NCBI GenBank assembly: GCA_903907995.1
Contig: CAIVQH010000016.1
Location: 62,001-126,000 of the forward strand
Length of the DNA: 64,000 nucleotides
Direction: 5' to 3'
Source of the DNA: an uncultured Verrucomicrobiota bacterium
Lineage (GTDB): Bacteria > Verrucomicrobiota > Verrucomicrobiia > Limisphaerales > UBA9464
The position numbers were made by a program, and so were the translations under genes. Below the pieces are notes generated by a model, which made no database searches, had not been told where the DNA came from, and saw nothing but the letters and a program-made list of their open reading frames with translations. Below, piece by piece: positions 43,179-55,177 of the stretch. Each line of letters starts with the position of its first letter. Positions within the stretch are counted from its first letter, which is position 1.

Positions 43179-43925
43179 ATGCTTCCCCGAAGATCAGGCC
43201 GTGCGGCTGTTGAGCGGGCGGTTGCGTTCACGCTGATCGAATTGCTGGTGGTCATCGCCATCATCGCAATCCTCGCCGGGATGCTGCTGCCGGCGCTGGC
43301 GCGGGCGAAGTCCAAGGCGCAGCAGATCAAGTGCATGGGGAACAACAAGCAGGTCATCCTTGCCTTCCAGCTTTATACGGATGACTACCGCGACAGCTAT
43401 CCGCTTTGCACCGACTGGAATTCCGCCGGCGGCACCAACGGCACCTACGACACCTTCACCGCGATGACGAACCGGCCGCTCTACCGCTACCAGGGCACGC
43501 CGGAAATCTTCCACTGCCCGAGCGACAAGGGGGACATCTTTTACGAACGCAACTTCGGCAAGAAGGCCACGAACTGCTACGTGCAATACGGCACGAGCTA
43601 CCTGATGGAGTGGGCGGTCGATTTCGCGCGTACCCGGCGGGTCACCGGTGACGTGGGCGCATCGCCCGGCTCCGATTCGGGTCACGGCATCAAGTCCAGC
43701 GAGATTGCCCTCAGCGCCGCGAACAAGGTGGTACAGGGCGACTGGCCGTGGCATCCGAACCGCGGCTTGGACGACCGGAAAAGCCAGTGGCACAATTACC
43801 GGGGCAGGAGCCTGTCGGTGATGTGCTTCGGCGACGGCCACGCGGAGGCGTTCAAGTTCCCGACGATCAAGGACACCGACGTCTATTGGACTAAGGCGCC
43901 GGACCCCAGTCAGCTGTGGTGGTGA
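43179..43925 (+). CDS. Prepilin-type pseudopilin-like protein
   Basis: 248 residues from ATG at 43179. Type IV pilin-like leader, cleavage expected before [18 protein letters not shown] with the conserved E5. The globular part has [22 protein letters not shown] and, at the end, the H-x-G-x-x-N-type signature and [13 protein letters not shown]. Huge families of such proteins exist in Verrucomicrobia and Planctomycetes, linked to type II-like secretion or surface display. Diverges from the sigma-factor gene. The start could also be an earlier in-frame codon at 43128. Confidence 0.8.
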   Translation: MLPRRSGRAAVERAVAFTLIELLVVIAIIAILAGMLLPALARAKSKAQQIKCMGNNKQVILAFQLYTDDYRDSYPLCTDWNSAGGTNGTYDTFTAMTNRPLYRYQGTPEIFHCPSDKGDIFYERNFGKKATNCYVQYGTSYLMEWAVDFARTRRVTGDVGASPGSDSGHGIKSSEIALSAANKVVQGDWPWHPNRGLDDRKSQWHNYRGRSLSVMCFGDGHAEAFKFPTIKDTDVYWTKAPDPSQLWW

Positions 43926-44056
43926 GCGGGCAGGCGCAGGGGGACAATTCCCCCCCGTCCGATGTCAGACTCCCCGTTGAACTCGAGATACCAAGTTCGC
44001 TTCCACAGGGAAGCTTCGGGATAACGATGACGTCGGCCACGAACCGTACCGCCGTC

Positions 44057-44443
44057 TTACCAGAGACAGTTCACGCCAAACGTGCGGAATGGCGGATCGG
44101 GTGAGATGAACTGGAAGCCGGCCACCAACGCCTGGGCTGCCAGCAGGCGGTCGAAGGGATCAAGATGTGTCGGAGGAAGTTCGCCGCATGTGAAAAGCGC
44201 CGACAATGAGATACGGACGGTTTGGAGCTGGAAGAATTCCGCCTGTTTCGGAATCCAAAGGCGCGGCGTTTCGGGCAGCGGCAGCTTTCCGGCGGTATGC
44301 TTGAGCACGATTTCCCAAACGCTCGTGTCGCTGAGAAACAGTTCGTTTTGAGGATCATTGATCGCCGCAGTGGCGGCAGCCGACAAGCGGGCCGGTTGGC
44401 CGGCCAGCCAGAGGAAAGTGCAGGTGTCCAACAGGAGCCTCAT
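44057..44443 (-). CDS. vapC: VapC-type PIN-domain toxin
   Basis: 128 residues. PIN ribonuclease with the four acidic residues D6 (LLLDTCT), E44 (SVWEIVLK), D98 (DPFDRLLAAQA) and D116. Starts inside the stop of the antitoxin gene (ATGA overlap), the normal translationally coupled order. VapC toxins cut tRNA or rRNA. 43926-44056 downstream shows no gene. Confidence 0.9.
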   Translation of the reverse strand: MRLLLDTCTFLWLAGQPARLSAAATAAINDPQNELFLSDTSVWEIVLKHTAGKLPLPETPRLWIPKQAEFFQLQTVRISLSALFTCGELPPTHLDPFDRLLAAQALVAGFQFISPDPPFRTFGVNCLW

Positions 44444-44682
44444 AGCCCCCACTGCTTCAACTCCTCAGGCGTCATGGGGGCGAGCGCCGCCGCCGCCACA
44501 TCGAAAGGCGGCGAAGCCAGTTCGCCCACCTTGGGACGTATTCCGACCGGCTTGGCCACGAATGGCACCAGCCGGGCCACCGGTTTCAGGCCACGGGCGA
44601 TGACGAATTCCTCGCCAGCCTCCACCGAGACCAGGAAATGCGTGAGGTTGGACTCCGCCTCGTGAGTGGAAATCACTTGCAT
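44440..44682 (-). CDS. Phd/YefM-type antitoxin
   Basis: 80 residues. MQVISTHEAESNLTHFLVSV followed by GEEFVIARGLKPVARLVPF is the Phd/YefM DNA-binding antitoxin pattern; the C-terminal tail binds the toxin. Coupled to vapC by a four-base overlap. Its start is five bases after the end of a sigma-factor gene fragment, so its own promoter may lie within that fragment. Confidence 0.88.
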   Translation of the reverse strand: MQVISTHEAESNLTHFLVSVEAGEEFVIARGLKPVARLVPFVAKPVGIRPKVGELASPPFDVAAAALAPMTPEELKQWGL

Positions 44683-44686
44683 CGCG

Positions 44687-44818
44687 TTAAAGTGGCCGAA
44701 GCAGGCGATGTCGGCAATGGGCGAGATCAAGGTGCCGCCGGACGAGTTCGCCGAACGCCGCCTGCGAATCATGGGCTGCGCCGTCGCGGAGGAGCTGCTG
44801 GTCCGTCGTGTTGTTCAC
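44687..44818 (-). pseudogene. Fragment of an ECF sigma factor gene
   Basis: From GTG at 44818 the frame reads [19 protein letters not shown] then [15 protein letters not shown], nearly the same as residues 1-34 of the sigma-FKBP protein (43086 downward), then leaves the family and stops after 43 codons. Similarity extends upstream into the leader (GTTCACTGTCCC and CAAAGCGGA at both places). It is a broken copy, joined directly to the Phd-VapC pair. Confidence 0.8.
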
Positions 44819-44923
44819 TGTCCCCAGTTAATCGGAGACAGGCAAAGCGGACCGAAGAAGTCGTGCGCGAAAGGTCGATTCCCCGTTTCGCCTTTTGCCG
44901 CTTCCGTGTTTGCTCTCACCTCC

Positions 44924-47941
<3,018 letters not shown>

Positions 47942-47963
47942 GGCGATCAAAAGCTGTCTGCGA

Positions 47964-50573
47964 ATGAAACAAAAGATCCCATGCGGCCGCCAGCCGGCGG
48001 TGCCGGGTTTCCGGTGGCTGAGGCTGCTGGCCCTGCTCTGCTGCGGAGGGCTGCTGGTGCCCGCTCTGCAGGCGCAGAACCGGTCGGCGGACCGGCTGGC
48101 ATTTGAGGCGGCGTCGCGGGACTTCAACTCGCAGCAGTGGGACCGGGCGGTGAAGGAGTTTTCCGACCTCGAGTCCAAGTTCGCCAAATCCCCGCTGCGT
48201 GCCGAGGCCGGCCAGCTACGCCTGTTCGCGCAGGCCGAGGCGACGGCGGCGCATGGCGATCTGGCGGCGGCGGGCGATCTCTTTGCGCAGTTCCAGCGCA
48301 GTTTTCCGGCGTCGGCCCAGGCGGGTCATGCCGCGTTGCGGGAGGCGTCAATCCGTTTGAAACTCGGCGATTCCAAGGCGGCGGTCGCGGTCCTTGCCGC
48401 GACCAACAGCCCGTTTGTGCGGGTGGTGTTGGAAGGCAAGGATACAGAACTGATTTTCGGCGGCCTGCTGCTGAAGGCGGAGGCGCTGGTGGCGGCGAAG
48501 GAGCTCACGCTCGCGGAAACGGCCCTGATCCAGGCCTCCGGCAGCGCCAAGTCGTCCCGGGACGAGTGGGAACGCCTGCGCCTCCTGGTCGAGGTTCAGG
48601 ATGCCGCCGGACGACCGCTGGATGCGGCGCAGACAGCGCAAAAGCTGAAGGCGGTCGCCGAGAAGGATACGGCTCTGGCCGGACGTCGGGCAGAGGCGGT
48701 CGCGCTGACCGGCCGGCTGTGGCTGCGCCAGGGCGACACCAACCGCGCGATTGCCGAGTATCAGGCGAACGTGGTTCCCGGCACCCCGGCCGACTACCTG
48801 CGTGAAGCCACTTTCGCGCTCGCCGACGCCTACCTGAGCCGGGGTGAGCTGGCCAAGGCGCGTGACCGTTTGGAGGCCTTCGTGACCGCGCAGCCGGCCG
48901 ATGCGGAGCTGAACCGGGCGCGCCTGCTGCTGGGACAGACCCAGTTCCGGCAATATCAGGAGGCCGTGGCGGCGAGGCAGACCGCAGCCGCCTCGACGCT
49001 GCTGACGCTGGCGGCGACCCAGTATCAGTCGGCGCTGACCAACCAGCCGGCGGCGGAACTGCTGGGGCCGTTGCTGTTGGCGCGGGGCTGGACGCTCTGG
49101 GAGGAAGGCCTGACCGGCGGCATTCCGGACCGCGTGCGTGAGGCGGGCAGCAATTTCCTGGCGGCCGCCACGGCGCTGCCCCATGGAGGGGATCAGGCGG
49201 TGGCGCGCTTCAAGGCCGCCGACTGCCAGTTCCAGCTCGGCTACGTGGCGAGCTCGCTGACGAACTATCTGGCCGTGCTGGATGGCTACGCAGACGTGCC
49301 TGCCGTGGCGGAACTGATCGAGCCGGCGGCGGGCCAGGCCGTGCTGGCTGCCACCCAATCGGGCAGCCGCGAAGCCGCCGAACGGGCGATGATGCGGTTG
49401 CTCGCCGTCAACCCGGGCGGCGCGGGGGCGGCGCGCGGGGCGCTGCTGCTGGGGCAGTCACTGGCCAAGAACGGCGACATTGCGCGGGCACGGGAGACCC
49501 TGGGCGGCTTTTTGGCGAAATTCCCGGAAACCTCCCTGAAACCCGAGGTGGAACTGATGCTGGGCACGGTCGAACTGCGGGCGCGCAACTGGACGAACGC
49601 CCTGGAATCGCTGGGAAACTGGCTGAAAGCCAACCCGAACCACCCGCAGGTGCCCCGGGCGGAATTTGACCGGGCCTGGGCGTCGGCGCAGGCGGGCCTG
49701 ACGACCAACGCAACAGCGGAATTTGCCCTGCTGGCCGCGCGTTTCCCCACCAACACCCTGGCCCCAACGGCGCAGCTTTGGCTCGCGGACAACTATTTCC
49801 GGCAGGGCGATTACATCGGCGCGGAAATGGCGTGCAAGGCGCTCGTCACCAACACCGCCTGGACCGGTTCGGAAGCCTGGCACCGGGCCCGGTTCTGGGC
49901 GGCAGAGGCGGCCCGCAAGCGGCAGAGCTTCGGCAGCTCAAGCCAGCAGTTGCTGGACATCCTGAACGACAAGAGCACCCCGACCAACTGGGTCGTGGCG
50001 GCCTATTTTGCGCTGGGTGAGCTGCGGCTGGAACAGCCGGCGGATGACCCCGCCAAACCCCTTGGCAACGTGAGCCTTGCCCTGGAGGCCTTCACGGCGG
50101 TGGCCCAGCTGACCAACGCGCCCCAGGCCGCGCCGGCACTGGGCAAGATGGCCGACTGCCACCTGCAGTTGGCCGCCCTGAACACCAACAGCTACACGCG
50201 GGCGGCGGAGCTGTATCAGCGGGCCCTGGAGTTTCCCGGCGCCGATCTGGCGGTGCGATGCAAGGCGACGGTGGGCCTGGGAATCGTGCAGGAAAAACTC
50301 GCCCAGCGGGCCGGTGCGGACGCCGGGCCTTTCTGGGCGGCGGCGCTGAACCGCTATCTGGATGTGGCGCACGGCAAGCTGTGCCGGCCAGGCGAGGTCA
50401 TGGACCCGTGGTGGGTGAAAGAGGCCGGACGCGATGCGGGGCAGGTGCTGGAACTGACGGGCAAATGGCGCGAGGCCGCCTTGCTGTACGACTGGCTGGC
50501 CGGCGAACTGCCGGCCCAGCAGGCGGCGTGGCGGGCCCGGGCTGTCCAGGCACGCCAGCAGGCAGGTGGCTGA
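47964..50573 (+). CDS. Secreted or periplasmic TPR-repeat protein
   Basis: 869 residues. Signal peptide LLALLCCGGLLVPALQAQ, then about twenty helical TPR-like repeats rich in Ala, Leu and Thr, for example QQWDRAVKEFSDLESKF, DSKAAVAVLAATNS and QGDYIGAEMACKAL. Long tetratricopeptide arrays build protein interaction surfaces, here in the periplasm, similar to YbgF/BamD-type proteins in principle. Specific role unknown. It begins 22 bases after uvrA; sharing a transcript is possible. Converges with the next TPR gene. Confidence 0.7.
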   Translation: MKQKIPCGRQPAVPGFRWLRLLALLCCGGLLVPALQAQNRSADRLAFEAASRDFNSQQWDRAVKEFSDLESKFAKSPLRAEAGQLRLFAQAEATAAHGDLAAAGDLFAQFQRSFPASAQAGHAALREASIRLKLGDSKAAVAVLAATNSPFVRVVLEGKDTELIFGGLLLKAEALVAAKELTLAETALIQASGSAKSSRDEWERLRLLVEVQDAAGRPLDAAQTAQKLKAVAEKDTALAGRRAEAVALTGRLWLRQGDTNRAIAEYQANVVPGTPADYLREATFALADAYLSRGELAKARDRLEAFVTAQPADAELNRARLLLGQTQFRQYQEAVAARQTAAASTLLTLAATQYQSALTNQPAAELLGPLLLARGWTLWEEGLTGGIPDRVREAGSNFLAAATALPHGGDQAVARFKAADCQFQLGYVASSLTNYLAVLDGYADVPAVAELIEPAAGQAVLAATQSGSREAAERAMMRLLAVNPGGAGAARGALLLGQSLAKNGDIARARETLGGFLAKFPETSLKPEVELMLGTVELRARNWTNALESLGNWLKANPNHPQVPRAEFDRAWASAQAGLTTNATAEFALLAARFPTNTLAPTAQLWLADNYFRQGDYIGAEMACKALVTNTAWTGSEAWHRARFWAAEAARKRQSFGSSSQQLLDILNDKSTPTNWVVAAYFALGELRLEQPADDPAKPLGNVSLALEAFTAVAQLTNAPQAAPALGKMADCHLQLAALNTNSYTRAAELYQRALEFPGADLAVRCKATVGLGIVQEKLAQRAGADAGPFWAAALNRYLDVAHGKLCRPGEVMDPWWVKEAGRDAGQVLELTGKWREAALLYDWLAGELPAQQAAWRARAVQARQQAGG

Positions 50574-50599
50574 CCCGACATGGACAACGACGGCGGCAA

Positions 50600-52357
50600 C
50601 TAGCGGAGCCGGGCTTGGATGCGGGCTTCGTTGACCAGCTTCGCCTCCTCGGGGAGCAGTTTGGTCTGGGCGGCGAGCTTCAGGTATTCGCGGGCCCGGG
50701 AGGTGTCACCCGTTTTCGCCAGGAACACGCCCATCATGGCCGCCATGGCCGGCCGGCGCAGCTCCGAGGGGTCCAGCGAGTTCATCAGATCCACGGCGGC
50801 CTGGGCCTCACCGCGTCGCAGCAGGGCAAAGGCATAGGTGGAGATGTGGAGCGGATTCTTGGGCGACACGGCGTGCAGCTGGTCGGCCAGTTTCTGCAGG
50901 TTGGAATCATCCACGCCCAGCAACAGTCCGAGATAGACCACGTTGTTCAGCGTCGAGGGATCGTTGGGTTTCAGGGTCTGAAAACTTTTGGCCACCCGGA
51001 ACTGGCCGAGCGTGTCATCCTTGAGCAGGTAGTTGCGCTGCAGCGTCAGCAGCGCGTTCTCCACGCCCTTGCCGCTGTTCACCACGGCCCACAGGCTGGC
51101 CTCGGCCTGCTTCGGCATGTTCCAGCGGGTGGCCATGGTGACGAGCATCTCCAGCTGGGAGGAGTTGTTGTCCGCCTCGGTGATGGCCTTCGACCACAGC
51201 CCGTCCACTTCCGCCGTGCTCCGGTCCGCGCTGCCCAGATAAAGCGCCGCGAAGGCATCGTAAGCATAACGAAGGCTCTCAAAGCCCGGCCATTGCACGC
51301 TGCGGACCCAGTTGCGCAAGCCCAGCCAGTCGCCCAGCCCGATGTAGAGATCGGCGATGCTCATGCCCACCGGCGTAGGTTGGCGGACTTCAGGGGGCAG
51401 GGAGCGCACCCAGTTCATGGCGTATGGGGTCTGGCCGCTGTCCTTCAGCCAGACCAGCAGCTGAACCAGATCCTCGGGCGATTTGACGGCCAGCGCCTGC
51501 ATGGATTGCAGGCGGTTGGTGTAGTCCGGGGAATGGCTCCCATGGAGCGCACCCAGGTAAAGGAGGCGATTCGCGAAACTGAGATTGGTCTGGGCGACCA
51601 GCTGGGTGGCCTGCCGCATGGCTTCGTTCCACTGCTGATGGTCGATGGCATCCTGGGTCAGCAAGGCGAGTGCCTCGGTCCGGTTCGCGGAATTGGTGAC
51701 CAGGAGCCGGAGGGATTGGCGCGCCTCCTCCTGTTTCGAGAGGGTCCCGGCAAAAAGGCGGATCTTGGCCAGATTGAACTGGTGGGCGCTGTTGGTCGGA
51801 TCCAACCGCGCGGCCTCGGCCATATGGTATTCCGCCTGCTGTTTGTCACCCACACCCAGCGCCACGGCGCCAGCGGTGTCATGAAAGTAGGCAGGCAAGG
51901 CCGAGTTCGTCGGGTAGCGGCTCAACGCGCGAAACGCGGAGAAGTAGTCCTTGAAGGACAGCGCCGTCTGCGCCCAGACGATGAGATTGGTGGAATTCCA
52001 AGGCTCCAGTTCGGCCACACGTTCCCGCCAGAGCACGGCATCGCGGGCCCGGTAGCGGTCGGCCATGTTCGCCATCAGGCGCGTGGCGCGCAGGTTGGTG
52101 GGATCGACCGTTCCCAGAATTCGCCGGGCTATCCGGGAGGATTCGTCCAGCCGGCCGGCACGAAACAGCCGTTCGGCATTGTCGAGCTGCGTGTTCTTGG
52201 TCCAGCGGAGATAGGCGGTTTCGCCCTTCCAGCGCCAGAGGCCAAAGACCAAGCCCGAGGCCAGCAGGATGAGGAACCCGGCACGCAGAGCGCGATAGAT
52301 GCCGCTGGGAGTGCGGACGCTCTTGCGTACGAGCCGGACTTGTCTCTGTTGTTCCAT
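50600..52357 (-). CDS. Membrane-anchored TPR protein beside the exosortase
   Basis: 585 residues: basic N-terminus, one membrane segment (FLILLASGLVFGLWRW), then TPR repeats (RLFRAGRLDESSRIARRIL, GDKQQAEYHMAEAARLDP). TPR proteins of this kind are regular companions of exosortase genes in polysaccharide and protein-sorting loci. It diverges from the exosortase gene across a 222-base gap, so co-regulation is possible. Stop lies 26 bases from the convergent TPR gene. Confidence 0.72.
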   Translation of the reverse strand: MEQQRQVRLVRKSVRTPSGIYRALRAGFLILLASGLVFGLWRWKGETAYLRWTKNTQLDNAERLFRAGRLDESSRIARRILGTVDPTNLRATRLMANMADRYRARDAVLWRERVAELEPWNSTNLIVWAQTALSFKDYFSAFRALSRYPTNSALPAYFHDTAGAVALGVGDKQQAEYHMAEAARLDPTNSAHQFNLAKIRLFAGTLSKQEEARQSLRLLVTNSANRTEALALLTQDAIDHQQWNEAMRQATQLVAQTNLSFANRLLYLGALHGSHSPDYTNRLQSMQALAVKSPEDLVQLLVWLKDSGQTPYAMNWVRSLPPEVRQPTPVGMSIADLYIGLGDWLGLRNWVRSVQWPGFESLRYAYDAFAALYLGSADRSTAEVDGLWSKAITEADNNSSQLEMLVTMATRWNMPKQAEASLWAVVNSGKGVENALLTLQRNYLLKDDTLGQFRVAKSFQTLKPNDPSTLNNVVYLGLLLGVDDSNLQKLADQLHAVSPKNPLHISTYAFALLRRGEAQAAVDLMNSLDPSELRRPAMAAMMGVFLAKTGDTSRAREYLKLAAQTKLLPEEAKLVNEARIQARLR

Positions 52358-52579
52358 GCCTCAGCCTTGCTTAAAGCGTAAGCCAGTTTCAAGGGCGTCC
52401 GCTTGGTCGCTCCCCCACAGCCAACGCCATGTGCCGCCAGCGACGCGGTTCCGGGCGACTCACGGGTGAAGTTTTCCGTCCGGAAATGTCTGGGATGAAA
52501 TAGCTTTGGAAGGATGGAGCCGGGCCCGGCTTTGCTTTGGCGTTTGAAATCGGGCCGGCCGTGAGCTAAGGGGCAGGCA
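52358..52579. promoter_or_regulatory. Divergent gap between TPR and exosortase genes
   Basis: Should contain promoters for both genes. The only clear structure is a perfect 14-bp palindrome AGCCGGGCCCGGCT at 52518-52531 followed by TTTGCTTT. No convincing -35/-10 pair seen. Confidence 0.35.
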
Positions 52580-54112
52580 GTGAATTGGACCACGATACGA
52601 CCTTTGCTGCTCCCCAGCCTGATGTTCGGAGGACTGTGGTTGACGCTCTTCGCCCAGGTTTCCGGCGAATGGTCGGTGGTGCCGCAATACAGCTACGGCT
52701 GGGCGGTGCCGCTGCTGGCTGGCTGGGCGGCGTGGAACCGCTGGCTGGCCCGACCGGCTCCCGGGAAGGGGCGCTCCACCGGAGTTTCGCTGCTGCTCGC
52801 GACCGGTCTGCTCCTGCTGTTCGGCCTCACCCGCCTGGTGCAGGAAGGCAACCGGGACTGGCGCCTGGTGAGCTGGCTGCTGGGGGGCGAGGTGGCCGGC
52901 TTGAGCGCTCTCGCGCTGGCCTGGGCCGGCGGGTGGCCCTGGCTCAGGCATTTCGCGTTCGTCCTGCTTTTCCCCCTGGTGGCCGTGCCGTGGCCCAGTG
53001 CGCTGGAGGATCCGCTGGTGCATGGCCTCATGCAGTTCGTCGCGCGGTCGGCGGCAGGAATCCTGCAGGAGCTGGGCATTCAGGCGGTGGCTCAGGGCAA
53101 CATCATCGTGCTCGCCGCCGGTCCGGTCGGGGTGGATGAGGCGTGCAGCGGCATCCAGGCGTCCGTGATGGTTTCACTCTTTCTCGGGGAGATGTTTGGC
53201 TTCCTGCGGATGGAGCGCCTGAAACTGTTTCTCTTTTCCGTGGTCTGGGCCTTTTTCTGCAACATCGGCCGGACCTTTTTCCTGTGCTACATGGCCTACC
53301 GCCAGGGGCTGGCGGCCGTGCCCCAATGGCATGACACGGCGGGCTATTCGCTGATGGCGGTCTGTTACGGCGGCATTTTCGGGCTGGCCATCTGGTGGGA
53401 CCGGCAGGGGGTGATGGAATCCGTGGGCACACCGCCCGCTTCCACCGTGGCCCGCCGGCTGCCTGGGGGCGTGCTGGTTGCCGGCCTGGTCTGGCTGGCG
53501 GCCGTCGCGGTGGCGACTGAGTGGTGGTACCGGCGGGGCGAGGCGCGGGCGGCGGCGCAGCGCGGCTGGATGGTGCGGTTCCCGGATGAGGCGGCCTACA
53601 AGGCGAAGGAGTATTCGGAGCGCGAGCGCACGCTGCTTCGTTACAACGAATCCTATGGGCGCGAGTGGAAAGATGCCGCCGGGCACGGCTGGGTGTTCAA
53701 TTTTTTCCGCTGGGACACGGGCAACGCCGGGGCCGACAACGCGAAGTACCACCGGCCCACGGTCTGCCTGGCCGATGTCGGCTATCTGCTGCAGCGCTCG
53801 GAACCGCTCCATGAGGTCGTGGTCAACGGGGTGCGGCTGCCGGTGCGGCAATACCGTTTCACGGCCGGCCTCACGTCGCTCGACAGTTTTTACTGCCTTT
53901 GGGACGAGCTCAGCCGGCCGGGATATACCGATCCCACCGCCAGCTGGGACCCCGCGAACTGGTCCGCCCGCGCACGGTTTCAGAATGTGCTCGCCGGGCG
54001 GCGAGGCGGGGGCATCCAGCTGGTCAATGCGGCGGTGTTCGACGCCGAGTCACCGGCGGTGGCGGCGCGGGAGTTTGAACAGATGTTGACACGTGTGATC
54101 GTGCCCCGCTGA
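52580..54112 (+). CDS. Exosortase with fused EpsI-like domain
   Basis: 510 residues from GTG at 52580, with AGGGG upstream. Residues 1-290 hold about eight membrane segments and the exosortase catalytic triad: C189 (DEACSGIQ), R231 (CNIGRTFFL), H251 (QWHDTAGY). Residues about 295-510 are a periplasmic EpsI-like domain with YHRPTVCLADVGY. Exosortases cut proteins bearing a PEP-CTERM-type tail and attach them to the cell surface or exopolysaccharide. No gene with such a tail is in this window, so its substrates are elsewhere. Confidence 0.92.
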   Translation: MNWTTIRPLLLPSLMFGGLWLTLFAQVSGEWSVVPQYSYGWAVPLLAGWAAWNRWLARPAPGKGRSTGVSLLLATGLLLLFGLTRLVQEGNRDWRLVSWLLGGEVAGLSALALAWAGGWPWLRHFAFVLLFPLVAVPWPSALEDPLVHGLMQFVARSAAGILQELGIQAVAQGNIIVLAAGPVGVDEACSGIQASVMVSLFLGEMFGFLRMERLKLFLFSVVWAFFCNIGRTFFLCYMAYRQGLAAVPQWHDTAGYSLMAVCYGGIFGLAIWWDRQGVMESVGTPPASTVARRLPGGVLVAGLVWLAAVAVATEWWYRRGEARAAAQRGWMVRFPDEAAYKAKEYSERERTLLRYNESYGREWKDAAGHGWVFNFFRWDTGNAGADNAKYHRPTVCLADVGYLLQRSEPLHEVVVNGVRLPVRQYRFTAGLTSLDSFYCLWDELSRPGYTDPTASWDPANWSARARFQNVLAGRRGGGIQLVNAAVFDAESPAVAAREFEQMLTRVIVPR

Positions 54113-54127
54113 GCCCCCGTTCCACGC

Positions 54128-55177
54128 TCAGAAGGTGAGCCCGATCGTGGACTGGATCTGGAGTTCGTTGCGGTCGATGCCGGCCGGCGGCCTGGAGTCG
54201 TACTCGTCCACGACGTTGAGGTTGATCGTCATCCGCTTGAAGAGGGGATAACTCACGCCAAGGTCGAACCGGATGCGGTAGGAGCCGAAATCGGCGACAT
54301 CCGGCGAGACCGAAAGCCGCTGGGTGACGTTCAGCTTTTCCAGCACGTTCCAGGTCAGGTTCTCGCCGATGCGCAGGGACATGTAGGAGCGGTTGGGCGA
54401 AGAGAGGTACACCAGCGACTCATACTGGAGGCCGAGTTCGGTGTTCACGGTCAGCTTGGGGCGCTGGACGATCTTGTAGCCCATGCCCACGCCCTCATGG
54501 AATTCGAGCTCGAGCTGGCGGATCACGTCGTAGCCGGCACCGCCCTGATTGTAGGCGTAAATTCGTCGCTTTTCGTCCACGTCGGTCTCGGTTTTCAGGG
54601 AGCCATCCGAGCGGTCGGCCGCCTGCTGCTTGTTCACGAGCCCGTAGGCGCTGTGGAAGTCGGCGAAATTGCGCAGACGGTTCCAGGAATGGTTCGCACT
54701 GGCGTTGACGTAAAAATTCTGGCGGTCCGAGGTGCCGAAACCGAGGTCCATGCCGAGCTGCACGTTGCCATGCCAGTTCGTCGTGAACGGCTGCAGCCAG
54801 TGGGGGGCCCAGCCGGTGAGGAAGAAGCCCGGGGCATTGGTTTTGAGGGCCGCGACCGGGGCCGGTGTGGACACCGCCGGGGCCGGCTTGGGCGGCGGCG
54901 TCGCGGCGACCGCAGGGGGTGCGTTTGTCGGGGCCGGCGGCACGACCGTTTCCCGCTTGGCGATGTCCGCCTTGGGTATGCGGAGCTTGCCCAGCGAGAG
55001 GGACTTGATAACCACGCGCTCGTCGTCCTCGGAACTTACCTCCCCGCTGAGGCGGTCACCGTTGCGGAGTGTAATCGTCACTTTGTCCGCACCCCACGCC
55101 GGCAACCCGGCGAGCAGTAGGAGTGCCAGCGCGAGCGCGTCAGTTCTTCGGCTTCTTTTTGTCACTTGGAACGGCAT
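54128..55177 (-). CDS. DUF481-like outer-membrane beta-barrel protein
   Basis: 349 residues. Signal peptide ALALALLLLAGLPAWG, a small N-terminal domain (TLRNGDRLSGEVSSEDDERV), a Pro/Ala linker, then strands with alternating hydrophobic residues and aromatic ends such as NFYVNASANHSW and MTINLNVVDEY ending in IGLTF, with a C-terminal phenylalanine as for outer-membrane barrels. Matches the DUF481 (YdiY-like) type. The ATG at 55177 overlaps the end of the upstream gene by 38 bases. Function unknown. Confidence 0.72.
   Translation of the reverse strand: MPFQVTKRSRRTDALALALLLLAGLPAWGADKVTITLRNGDRLSGEVSSEDDERVVIKSLSLGKLRIPKADIAKRETVVPPAPTNAPPAVAATPPPKPAPAVSTPAPVAALKTNAPGFFLTGWAPHWLQPFTTNWHGNVQLGMDLGFGTSDRQNFYVNASANHSWNRLRNFADFHSAYGLVNKQQAADRSDGSLKTETDVDEKRRIYAYNQGGAGYDVIRQLELEFHEGVGMGYKIVQRPKLTVNTELGLQYESLVYLSSPNRSYMSLRIGENLTWNVLEKLNVTQRLSVSPDVADFGSYRIRFDLGVSYPLFKRMTINLNVVDEYDSRPPAGIDRNELQIQSTIGLTF

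Noticed and set aside
50258..52381. 707-codon plus-strand open frame opposite the TPR gene
   Set aside because: The minus strand encodes clear TPR repeats with a membrane anchor; the plus frame has no motif.
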